From Flaccisagitta enflata (taxonomy: Eukaryota > Chaetognatha > Sagittoidea > Aphragmophora): 64,000 nucleotides of DNA. The stretch spans positions 2,728,001-2,792,000 of the forward strand of contig OZ231127.1 in assembly GCA_965153355.1 (NCBI GenBank). The letters are read 5' to 3'. Within the stretch, counting starts at the first letter, position 1. Each line of letters opens with the position of its first letter. The translations under genes and the position numbers were made by a program. The notes under the pieces were generated by a model, which saw only the letters and a program-made list of their open reading frames with translations, was not told the origin of the DNA and searched no databases. Shown here piece after piece: positions 46,455 through 64,000 of this stretch.

Positions 46455-46496
<42 letters not shown>

Positions 46497-46703
46497 TCTA
46501 ACACATCATCATCATCACACACACAGCATCATCATCATCATCCACACACAACACACACACACATTGTGTCTCATCGTCATTGTCACTACAATCATCAGCA
46601 TTCATCATCATCATCTTCATCATGCATTCAACATCATAATCATCATCATCATCATCATCATCATCACACATCACATCATCATTATCATCTTCATCATGGC
46701 AAA

Positions 46704-46756
<53 letters not shown>

Positions 46757-46877
46757 CACATGCATTCACACATCACATCATCATCATATTATCACACATC
46801 ATCATGCATCTAATATCACACACACATTACTACTACATTACACACATTACCACACAATACCTTTCTATCATGTATCT

Positions 46878-46919
<42 letters not shown>

Positions 46920-46946
46920 TATCACTTTTTACTACTAATAATATCT

Positions 46947-46984
<38 letters not shown>

Positions 46985-47011
46985 ATCATTCTCAAACCTA
47001 ACTCTCTTTAC

Positions 47012-47042
<31 letters not shown>

Positions 47043-47495
47043 ATCATCAATACTTTATCAATATCATTGCCAATACACACACACACACACACACACATTA
47101 CCATTAGACATTAATACACACACACACACACATTAATATCTTTCTACTACTAACACACATTACTACACACACACACATTACTAAGCACATTAATAATATT
47201 GTTATTATTAAGTCACATTATCATCATTAATATTGTTATTATTAAGCACATTACATTACCATTACCAGTATCACACACACACACATTATCACACACAATA
47301 TTGTCTCTTTACTGTTACCGTCACGCTGGAATTACTAGCATTAATACTTTTCACATTACCTTTCTTATCATGTATCTAATATCATAATTAATACACACAC
47401 ACACACACACACACACATTCTACTGACACACACACACACATCTTACTATGCATTTAATATCACACACACACACACACACACACACACGACATTAT

Positions 47496-47537
<42 letters not shown>

Positions 47538-47746
47538 TATGTATGTATATATTTATATGAACGCTCGGAATCTCAAATGCACACACACACACTCACATTT
47601 TCACACACACATTATCACGACACATTACCTTTATCATGTATCTACACACACATTACTGCCACACACACACACACATTACTTTTTACTACACACACACACA
47701 CACACATTACATTGAATATTACACACACACACACACACACTACACA

Positions 47747-47792
<46 letters not shown>

Positions 47793-48156
47793 TATTGCTT
47801 ACTACACACACACACACACACACACATTACAGTATCATTAATATTACATTACGCACATTACTTACACACATTCACACACACACACACACACATACTTACA
47901 TTGCTACACACACACACACACATTATCACACACACACACACACACACACACATTATGTATACAATATCACACACACACATTACACATTAATATTAATATT
48001 TTACACACACACATTGCTATTACCATCATTACCATTACTACTTTTAATACACACATTGGCTTATCATTCACTGCGTTACCACACACACACACACACACAC
48101 ACACATTACTTACTACTCACACACACACACACACACATTACTACTATCACTTCATC

Positions 48157-48231
<75 letters not shown>

Positions 48232-48462
48232 TACTACTGACACATCATTACGACACACACACACATTATCTTCATTATGTATTTGCACACACACACACAC
48301 ACATTACGTCAATACGTTTGCACACACATTACTTACCTTGACACACACACACACATATTACCATTATCATTACTTACTAATACTTAATAATACACACACA
48401 CACATTACCATTGGTCAGTTTACTACTGACACACACATTACTTACACATTAATACTACATTG

Positions 48463-48490
<28 letters not shown>
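46335..48490. repeat. 2.1-kb compound (ATC)n and (CA)n region
   Basis: ATC trinucleotides dominate to ~46800. From 46420 on, more than thirty CA blocks are separated by short ATTAC, ATTATC or TTACTAC spacers. The His-Thr and Asp-rich frames over it are artefacts. Confidence 0.97.
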
Positions 48491-48493
<3 letters not shown>

Positions 48494-48604
48494 CATTGCC
48501 ATTTACCGGCTTCGGACGTCTCTGCGCGGCGTCGATATAAGCGATATTTTCGTAACACTTCTATTCTTCTATCTTATCTTTGAAGTTCTGTTGGCAGCCG
48601 TTTT

Positions 48605-48799
48605 AGATGCGTCTACGCATCTCTATAAGAGGCTTTGTCTGTCTGTCTGTTCGTTTGTCCGCCTGTCTGTCCGCCCGCCCGTCTGTCGGTTGCCGGTTGT
48701 TTAAGGTCGGTCCGCAGATCAGCCGCTGGTGGAAACACGTATTTCCGCTTCGCCTCTGCCTGCCTGGCGACTGGTATTGGTTGCGTATCCGCCTTGTTT
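48605..48799 (+). mobile_element. Hairpin-ended element, AGATGCGTC variant
   Basis: AGATGCGTCTACGCATCTC hairpin, TATAAGAGGCTTTGTC, GTCTGTCTGTCCG core, end GGTATTGGTTGCGTATCCGC then CTTGTTT. Here the far-end word is GCGACTGG and does not match the hairpin arm, an exception to the pairing rule. Confidence 0.78.
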
Positions 48800-49560
48800 C
48801 ATAACACGGCTAAAAACTGACGCTGATTTTTGATCAAGGATTTCTCAGTAACTAAGCAAAAGCCAAACCCTTAAAATCTCATATGGTTTCTGTAAGGAGC
48901 TGAAATATCTTTTCATTTGAGTTTCACAGAACATTGTAGCTTCAGAACTTTAGAAGTTATGTTGCTAAGATAAATTCACCACTCAGAAATCTCAAATCTG
49001 ACTTCTTTCTATTTAAAGTAACCAACTTTGAATTGATATAGCTTGTAAACGAATAAGAATCATGATTTCTGCTTGATTCCATCTTGTAGAGAATTAAAGA
49101 TACTTCAATTTTACCTTGAATTTTGTTCCATTTATTTGATTTCTTTATTCTACAGAATATGTGAAACAAAAATTGTCTTATTGTGAGGCACAATAATTTG
49201 CTTTCAAGAAAATGGGTGTTGAATTTCAATCTTAAGTCATTTGAAAACGACTTAAGCTAAAAGTTTCTGCTTGGTCTAGATTTGTAGAGTTTTTGAAGCT
49301 CTTTAAAATGCTCATGGATTTCAAGTAGAAAGTATGTGCAGTATTCAGTCAACATGAAAAACCGAGCATCCGGTTTTTATTTTGGCCACTGTTAAGGCTA
49401 GGCCCCAACTTCAATACTAACTGCAAAAGTAACAAAGATCCCTTTCTGTAACAATCCAATATCGATCAAATACTGCGACTGATTTCCGCAACACTTCATA
49501 TGGCTACCAATTCATCACTAACGATAACATTACAACGTGCTGAAATCATCACGACACTGA
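48800..49560. other. Unassigned spacer
   Basis: No gene recognised. The frame from 49500 runs into a (CAA)n tract and lacks independent support. Confidence 0.4.
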
Positions 49561-49564
49561 TAAC

Positions 49565-50003
<439 letters not shown>

Positions 50004-50161
50004 CTCTGGCGCGAAATCTTGGGCGCGCAACTCTCTCTCTCTCTCTTCATCATCATCATCCTTTTTTTTTTTTTCTCGCTCTTTTTTTTTTCCTCCGTGT
50101 GTGTATTTCTTTTTCTTTTCGCTTTTCTCCTTATGTTTTTTTTTTTTCGTTTATCTTTTAG

Positions 50162-50633
50162 CGCCTGGTGGATTTTCCAGGCACGATGAAGACAATGATG
50201 TCGATGACGAACATGACGATGATGCCGATGATGACGATGACGACGTCGATTTTGAAGGATGACGGTGACGACGACGACAATGACGTCGATGATGATGACG
50301 ATGACGACGACGATGTGCAAAGAATGACCAAGTTAAAACTATGTTGACTATGATGTTGACGTTGACGTGGTTGATGGTGATCAAGTAAACGACGACGGAG
50401 ACGACGATGATGACAATGACGACGACGATGATGACGATGATGACGATGACGACGATGATGACGATGATGACGGCCATGGAGATGACAACGACGGCGTTGA
50501 CTACGACGTTGACGACGATGATGACGACTACGACGAATACCACGACGATGACGACAACGCGGACGGAGGCGCCCAGGAAATGAACTTAATTCCATCATCT
50601 CTTTTCGCGTTCTTGTTTCATTTGGCGCCGTAA
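50162..50633 (+). other. Asp-rich GAY-repeat sequence, possible acidic exon
   Basis: After an acceptor-like TTTATCTTTTAG a frame reads PGGFSRHDEDNDVDDEHDDD and stops at 50260. Two further Asp-rich frames (50264-50346 and 50367-50633) follow in the other two phases. GAC/GAT alternation could be silent change in coding poly-Asp or a degenerate trinucleotide repeat; the three-phase pattern favours the latter. Confidence 0.3.
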
Positions 50634-50639
50634 GACCAG

Positions 50640-50722
50640 AATTCTTTATTTCTTTCTTTTTTGTTCGTAGCGTAGTGTTTCCTTTTTTTTTTCCTTTTGT
50701 CTTTCTTTATTTCTTGTTTCTC

Positions 50723-50782
<60 letters not shown>

Positions 50783-50826
50783 TGTTTCTTTCTCTCTTTC
50801 TTTCTTTCTTTCTCTCTATCTTTCTC

Positions 50827-50874
<48 letters not shown>

Positions 50875-51045
50875 TTCTTTTTTCTTTTTTCTTTTTTTCG
50901 TGTAGCGCAGAGGTTTTTTTTTGCTTTCTTTCTCTCTTGCTCTCTCTCTTTCTTTCTTTCTCTCTTTCTTTCTTTCTATCTTTCTTATTTTTTTATTTTT
51001 TTTGCTTTCTTTTTTTTTTCTTTCTTTTGTGAAGCGCAACTATTT
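50640..51045. repeat. (TTTC)n tracts
   Basis: TTTC tetramers at ~50715-50785, 50825-50880 and 50925-51030 with T-runs between. Confidence 0.94.
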
Positions 51046-51132
51046 TCCTGCTTTTCCTTTGTAGAGTAACAAATTGAGATTTGATTTAACGTTTATTCAC
51101 GTTCTTTCCCCGCAAATCAGGTTTTCAGGTGG

Positions 51133-51221
<89 letters not shown>

Positions 51222-51222
51222 C
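51133..51222. repeat. (CAA)n tract, 30 units
   Basis: Pure CAA repeats. Confidence 0.96.
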
Positions 51223-51571
51223 GGGCTGAACCATTTGCAACAAAAAAAGATTGTAAAATGTGATCAACAAAATGTAAAATTCATTGAATCCATTCCAGTG
51301 ACAGGAACCACTATTTTTTGACCAACATGTATGCAGCAACAGTATAAAAAACAAACATTGCATAATCAACACGCAACAAATTTGCCCGACTAAACAAAAG
51401 GAAAAAAACAAATGCATTTATTAACTACGAGCAAAACTACGTCAACGTAAACCAATATCTGATTAATTGGAGGAAAACAAACCACGTAGGCTCACATCTT
51501 GTCACTTCCTCTTCTTCCTCTTCTTCCTCCTCCACCTCCTCATCCTCCTCCTCCTCGCGCTCCTTCTCATC

Positions 51572-59418
<7,847 letters not shown>

Positions 59419-59450
59419 GTGATAATTGTGCTACATGTACTAGGTTTTTT

Positions 59451-59809
59451 AGTGCGTTCGTCAGGGACGCATCTCTATAAGAGGGTCTGTCCGTCCGTCC
59501 GTCCATCCGTCCGTCAGTATGTCCGTCTGTTACGCAAGTGCAGAAACCGCGTTTCTAGACAGTTTTTGGCCACGGTGAGATCCTATGCTGAAACAAATGA
59601 TCAACCAGCATGATTTGAGAGCCTCCTTTACTACTCAGTCGTTTCACCCATCGTCTGTCTGTCTCTCCATATGTCTGTCCATCTGTCCTTATGTCCATAT
59701 GTCCATATGTCCATATGTCTGTCCATCTGTCTGTCTCTCCATATATGTCACATGATCAATACACATAGAGACACAGTCCGGACGCATCGTTGCTCGGTCG
59801 GGCTTGTTT
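59451..59809 (+). mobile_element. Hairpin-ended element, long sub-family, third copy
   Basis: AGTGCGTTCGTCAGGGACGC, ATCTCTATAAGAGGGTCTG, core GTCCGTCCGTCCATCC, GTTTTTGGCCACGGTGAGAT, a second (CCATATGT)n strip, end GTCCGGACGCATCGTTGCTC and GGGCTTGTTTC. Starts 33 bp after the exon-4 donor. Confidence 0.85.
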
Positions 59810-59856
59810 CTTCTCATGTGAACCGGTAATAAGATCATAAGAGTAACTGAGTTTTT

Positions 59857-60020
59857 AGTCGCTGCCTAAGCGACTCTATAAGAGGGTGAGTCCGTAGGAA
59901 GGAAGGAAGGAAGGAAGGAAGGAAGGAAGGATGGTAACGCGAAAATTTTGATGATGCGAAATCGACTGAACAAGTACCCCGGGGGTACAACGATGCGTCC
60001 ACATGCGGCTTAGCTTGTTA
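59857..60020 (+). mobile_element. Hairpin-ended element with GGAA core
   Basis: AGTCGCTGCCTAAGCGACTC, TATAAGAGGGTGAGTCCG, then (GGAA)n in the place where other copies have GTCC repeats. The proposed end AGCTTGTT is weak. Confidence 0.6.
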
Positions 60021-60109
60021 AGAATGATGCAATATTGCATCAACCTTGTGGAATGATGCAATAATCTGAGATATTTCCAAGATTCTATACATTTTCATCA
60101 TTCTCAACT

Positions 60110-60319
60110 TGATCACCACCGACGGACCGACCGACCAACCGACGGACAAAGCCTCTTATAGAGATGCGTGGACTCGTCTAAAAACGGATTTCTGACCATC
60201 ACAGCTCCTGCCTTGCGTCAATTTAGCCCCCGCCCACTCATATACTGCCCCTGCCCACTCGCATTGCTGCCCCTACCCACCAGCAGCGACTACGGATTGG
60301 CCGTGTATCCGGCCTTGTT
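60110..60319. mobile_element. Two abutting hairpin-family fragments
   Basis: A minus-strand end (GGACCGACCGACCAACCGAC, TCTTATAGAGATGCGTGGAC, GTCTAAAAA) runs into a plus-strand tail (CCCCTGCCCACTC twice, CAGCGACTACGGATTGGCC, GTGTATCCGGCCTTGTT). Their order suggests nested or colliding insertions. Confidence 0.65.
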
Positions 60320-60532
60320 GTGTGAACAAATTGCTGCTGTTTTTGCGTTCGCAAGTCAGTAAAAAGAAGGTCATGTCCGTCCGTCCGTTCATCTGTCCGT
60401 GTTTCTGTTCTTCCGTCCGCCCGTCCGTCCACCGCTAATGTAAGAGATATACTTGCTATTGTGACTGATCGACGTGTGGATGGCTGGATGGATGGACGTG
60501 CAAACCAACGGACGCGGATAAAAACAAGTCCG

Positions 60533-60726
60533 AATACACGGCTACGTAAGTCACATGCGGGTGGGCAGGGACAGTGATGAAATAGACCAACCAAGCAGTT
60601 GGGCAGGAGCAGTAACCCCCAAACCGCCAGTAAACGCCGAAAAAGCAAAGTGTTACAGACCAAAGTGTTTCGGACCAACGGACAGAGCGAGTTGTAGAGT
60701 CGCGTGCAAATCAACGGACGCTGATG
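60533..60726 (-). mobile_element. Hairpin-ended element with disrupted hairpin
   Basis: AACAAGTCCGAATACACGGC, GGGTGGGCAGGGACAG, GGACCAACGGACAGAGCG, end AGAGTCGCGTGCAAATCAAC with the second hairpin arm replaced. Confidence 0.75.
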
Positions 60727-60755
60727 AAAAAAAACTAAGTGTCTAGACTCTAGAG

Positions 60756-60885
60756 TAGGGATGTGGAAGCGGTCGATTTTTATGCCGCTTCCACCGCTTC
60801 CGCTTCCGCTTCCATTTTGTAGTTCAAATACTATAAGCTACCCCACCCACCGAAATGGAAGCGGTCAATCGCTTCCACATCCCTA
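60756..60885. mobile_element. 130-bp hAT-like MITE
   Basis: TAGGGATGTGGAAGCG and its inverse at the ends, flanked by CTCTAGAG and GTCTAGAG (7 of 8 identical). The interior is a GCTTCC repeat. Confidence 0.82.
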
Positions 60886-61120
60886 GTCTAGAGGCAATTC
60901 AGTGATCCTAAGCCTTGGTTTTTGATATCTAACCAGTGTCTAGCCTTGGTTTTCGTCATTGCCATTTTGCAAATTTTGCTACTAACTTAACTCGGGTGAG
61001 TTCGGCGCTTTCACGTCGAATTTGATATCGTCGTAACTCTTTAGCGGGGGTGTTGCATGTTGGTTGCCCCGGCAAAATCTTTGTCTAGTGCCTGTACGTC
61101 GGTTTGGCTACTGGCTAGCC
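60886..61120. other. Unassigned spacer
   Basis: Short repeat of CTAGCCTTGGTTTT words near 60905-60950; nothing else recognised. Confidence 0.4.
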
Positions 61121-62327
61121 GTGCTCACCATCTGTTCAAACTACCGCCAGGTGGTTTTCAGTATTACTCTGGATTTTCTGCTTGTTTACACTCAATATGG
61201 ACCTCCTGAACAGGAATCCAGCTTCAAAAAAATCTTTCTTGTGGCGCCTTTTGAAAAAAATCCAAAATTGATTGTTTTTTCTCTTATGACGCACTGAAAA
61301 TTACCATAGAATTTGCTACCCGAGCTAGATAAATCATGAAATTTATAAACGGAAATTTAATGATAATATTTGTTTTCATGTTTTCAATTAAACTGTCAAC
61401 AGCCATATTTTGCATGAATTGACTTGCATTTGCCAGTTTTAAACTCCAATTCTTTTATTTTGAGCTGCAAAAATATGCGAAATACAATAAAAAACTTGAA
61501 AATTTTAGATTTGCATAGAAAATCAAAATATCAACAAAACAAGAACATAGCGCGATTCCTATAACATATGCTGAGGGCGCTATGTTCTTATTTTAATGAT
61601 ATTTGGATTTTTTATGCAAATTTAAAATTTTCAATGAGCAGTTACTGAAACAATTGTCATTATTTTTTTCACTTTTTAGTCTCATTAAAATCGAATTTCC
61701 TTTAATCTTTTTGCATTTTTGTCATTTGACAGTGACAGTTCGGTTCTTCATGTAAGTTTATACATTTCAGTACAAAAAAATAAACACAAGCATTGACGTA
61801 AGCAAAAATAGTGAATGGTAACTTTGTCCTCTGGGTAAATTCCTCTTACTTTAATTTCAGTGCGTCTTATTTTGAAGTCAGAATTTTTAGGGTTGTTAGA
61901 AGATCTTTTTAGATAGCATATCTGAATTCCTGATAAAATTTCCTTTCATTTGATAGGTCGCACTATATGTTTTTGAAAAGAAATAAAGTTTTTAATTTCT
62001 AAGCCACCATTACAAAAAGTAACGGTGGCTAAAAAATTGAAAATTTGATCTCTTTTGAAAAATATATAGTGTGACCTATCAAACGAAAGGAAATTTCATC
62101 AGGAATTCAAATATGCTATCTAAAAAGGTTTTCTAACAACCCTCTAGAATCTAGGTGCAATATAGAATGAAAAATTATCAATTTTGGATTTTTTTCAAAA
62201 AGCGCCACAAGAAAGATTTCTTTGAAGCTGGATCCTAGTTCAGGAAGTCCATCCTGCTTAAATTCAAGCGGAAAATTCAGAGTAATACTAAAAACCGCCT
62301 GGCGGTAATTTGGATGGATGGTGTGCT
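61121..62327. mobile_element. 1.2-kb composite fold-back element with two inner palindromes
   Basis: Outer arms: TACCGCCAGGTGGTTTTCAG on the left, inverted AAAAACCGCCTGGCGGTA on the right, continuing through TTTCTTGTGGCGCCTTTTGA. Inner palindrome 1 at ~61490-61640 (CAAGAACATAGCGC/GCGCTATGTTCTT). Inner palindrome 2 at ~61885-62150 (GTTGTTAGAAGATC, ATAGGTCGCACTATAT and inverses). Confidence 0.82.
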
Positions 62328-63090
62328 AAAGATAGTTAATTTACTCATGACGAGATTAAGCGTCTAACATTTCAAAGATTACTCGTTCGCTCATTTGATC
62401 ATTCCCGTCTGAGGAATAAGGTTCTGTAGGGGTTCATCAAAAGGGCGAGTCCGGTGGCACGTATCAAGTTGAATCTTGAAATGTGCGTATTATCTTGGGG
62501 AAATCTCATCCAGGCTTGTTTGACTCAATATCAGGTGCGTGTTCGAATGTCAAGAAAAAAAAGTGCCCAAAATGGCCGTTTTTGGCGTTTTCTGGCCTAA
62601 AACCCATCTTAAACATGGAAATAAGTCTTGAAATTTCGCATGTACATGTATTGGAGCCTAATAAAGCTGTATGTAAGAAATTATGAGACTGTGAAAATTT
62701 TAAGGTACCTAAATTTTGAAAAAAACAGCTTTTTCGCGATTTTTTTAAAGAAAAAAAATGTTGTTACCCCCCTAGAAATTGACCGATTTTGAAATAAATT
62801 TTACTGGAGATACTTCACATTATGGACTACCTCCATGGAGCACTTTAAGTACCAAAAATTGTGTTCGAAGATCCAAAATTCTGGAAAAAAAACAACCAAA
62901 ATTGTATTTGAGCCTGAGACATTGCCATAATATGGCAGGCACCTATGAACCATGGCACAAAATTCCTTTAGGGGACTCTTGGTGATGCCCAAAAAAAATT
63001 TGGTAGCCCTGAGAGCCTTTTTTGAGTGTCAATAACAATTTAGTGAAGACCGTAAACAGGTCTGAGCTATATAGCATTTTTGTCAACTAT
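62328..63090. other. Unassigned region
   Basis: No inverted repeat, tandem repeat or convincing coding frame was found. Confidence 0.4.
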
Positions 63091-63215
63091 ACAATATCAA
63101 TACAATACTTTCAAGTATTGGGACAATACAATACAATACCAATACAATACAATATCCATTAAAATTGTATACAATACATTATCATAGCATACAATACAAT
63201 ACAATATATATATAT
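63090..63215. repeat. (AATAC)n pentanucleotide tract
   Basis: Repeats of ACAATACAAT with interruptions, ending in a short (AT)n. Confidence 0.9.
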
Positions 63216-63463
63216 ATATGATTTTATATAGTTTTAATAATAAGTAATAAGTAGTAATATATATCAAACCAATTATAGTTAGATGATATACTGATAATTT
63301 GAAAAAAAGATTATTTCAATCATCATATAAATATTTTGTTATATAGGCAGAACTGAAAATTTTCATAATTTTTTTCATTTTGATAAAATTTTTATTTTAT
63401 TTTTTGTTATTCTGTCTTTATCTTTAGTATTTTTTTTTTACGTTTATCTATTTGTTTCTTTTT
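63216..63463. other. AT-rich spacer
   Basis: Nothing recognised. Confidence 0.5.
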
Positions 63464-63663
63464 AGTTGCGGACACGCAACTCTATAAGAGGCTTTCTCCG
63501 TCAGTCGGTCGGTCCGTCGGTCCGTCGGTTGGTCCGTCGGTCCGTGGACACGAGTTGAAAAGTGAGGACATGAGCGTTTTAGAACATTTTTAGTTGCAGA
63601 CAGTTGCATTACCGCCCCTGCCCACCCGTCCGCAACTGATGGCCGTGTATCCGGCCTTGTTTT
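63464..63663 (+). mobile_element. Hairpin-ended element, AGTTGCGGAC variant, best-preserved copy
   Basis: AGTTGCGGACACGCAACTC, TATAAGAGGCTTTCTC, GGTCCGTCGGTCCGTCGG core, CCTGCCCACCCGTCCGCAAC, TGATGGCCGTGTATCCGGCC, TTGTTTT. Terminal words AGTTGCGGAC and GTCCGCAACT are exact inverses. Confidence 0.9.
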
Positions 63664-63689
63664 GTCTAGATCTTATTCTCTTTTTTTTA

Positions 63690-64000
63690 TTTTCTGTTTT
63701 TATTATCTTTCCTTGTCTCTTTCTCTCCCTCTCCTATAGATTCTTTATTTTCTTCCCCTTCCTCCTCTTCATCCCTCCAGCTTCTGACCACTGATTGTTT
63801 CTTTCATAGATTCTTATTCTTCTTCTTCTTCTTTGTCTATATTTCCAACCCACTTAATCTGTCATAAGTTCTTCTTCCTCTTCCTCTTTTAATCCCTAAC
63901 CCATTTTTCAGCAAATCCTCCTCTTCTCCTTTTATCTCTCACTTTCTCCACTTCTTTTGTTCTCCCTCAGACCTAGGAAAACTTTTCCTCTTCCTCTTCA
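63690..64000. repeat. Pyrimidine-rich (CTTCCTCTT)n-like region
   Basis: C/T-rich degenerate repeats on the plus strand to the window end. No gene recognised. Confidence 0.6.

Noticed and set aside
46300-48463. His-Thr-rich and Asp-rich frames
   Set aside because: Direct translation of CA and ATC microsatellites on either strand.
61064-61297. 77-residue frame with a hydrophobic stretch
   Set aside because: Lies across the arm of a fold-back element and matches inverted sequence at 62150-62327; no independent coding support.

Overview
The window looks like nuclear DNA from an invertebrate metazoan. It has spliced genes with short introns and GT-AG junctions, a secreted peritrophin-like chitin-binding protein, a decayed non-LTR retrotransposon of the restriction-like-endonuclease type, and a very heavy load of microsatellites and fold-back DNA elements. 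I saw no prokaryotic gene organisation, rRNA gene or CRISPR array. I cannot name the species; an arthropod or a lophotrochozoan would both fit. Most long open frames here are translations of (TC)n, (CA)n, (CAA)n, (GTT)n or other tandem repeats.

Supported genes are few. (1) Positions 12007 to 9417, minus strand: a four-exon gene for a secreted, Cys-rich, mucin-like chitin-binding protein, all introns phase 1, with a 624-bp fold-back transposon inside its largest intron. (2) Positions ~12978-13965, plus strand, divergent from gene 1: a secreted-looking protein with Asp/Glu-rich stretches and a Gly-Arg-Pro tail. Its repeat frame is kept by synonymous changes but is broken by one TGA and one A-run frameshift. 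(3) 15102-16807: a 5'-truncated LINE pseudogene. (4) ~34725-35644: frame-broken coding-like sequence. (5) 37479-37799: the last two exons of an unidentified gene ending in an acidic tail. (6) ~51572-59418: a gene assembled from four phase-0 exons, encoding a low-complexity protein with Asn, Gln, Gly, His and Glu/Gln tracts.

The rest is repeats. Left part (1-9 kb): an 18-bp satellite, several TA-flanked fold-back MITEs (some nested), a 19-bp minisatellite element, and a tRNA-like sequence carried inside a nested element. Middle (19.8-29.6 kb): an array of ~185-bp and then ~0.95-kb tandem units rich in inverted copies of one short word. 39.7-46 kb: two hAT-like elements with CAGG termini, one with a clean 8-bp target duplication, the other 2.1 kb long and carrying a giant GTTTATAAAC fold-back. 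46.3-48.5 kb: a two-kilobase (ATC)n/(CA)n tract.

The most interesting system is a family of about 20 short interspersed elements with a terminal hairpin, a GTCC/GTCG tandem core, and a far end of the form GTATCCGGCCTTGTTTT. The hairpin arm and a word near the opposite end are complementary, and they change together from copy to copy. This covariation, one filled-site/empty-site comparison and two head-to-tail junctions suggest a Helentron-like (rolling-circle) non-autonomous family whose terminal recognition words are diversifying. Several lie in introns of gene 6.
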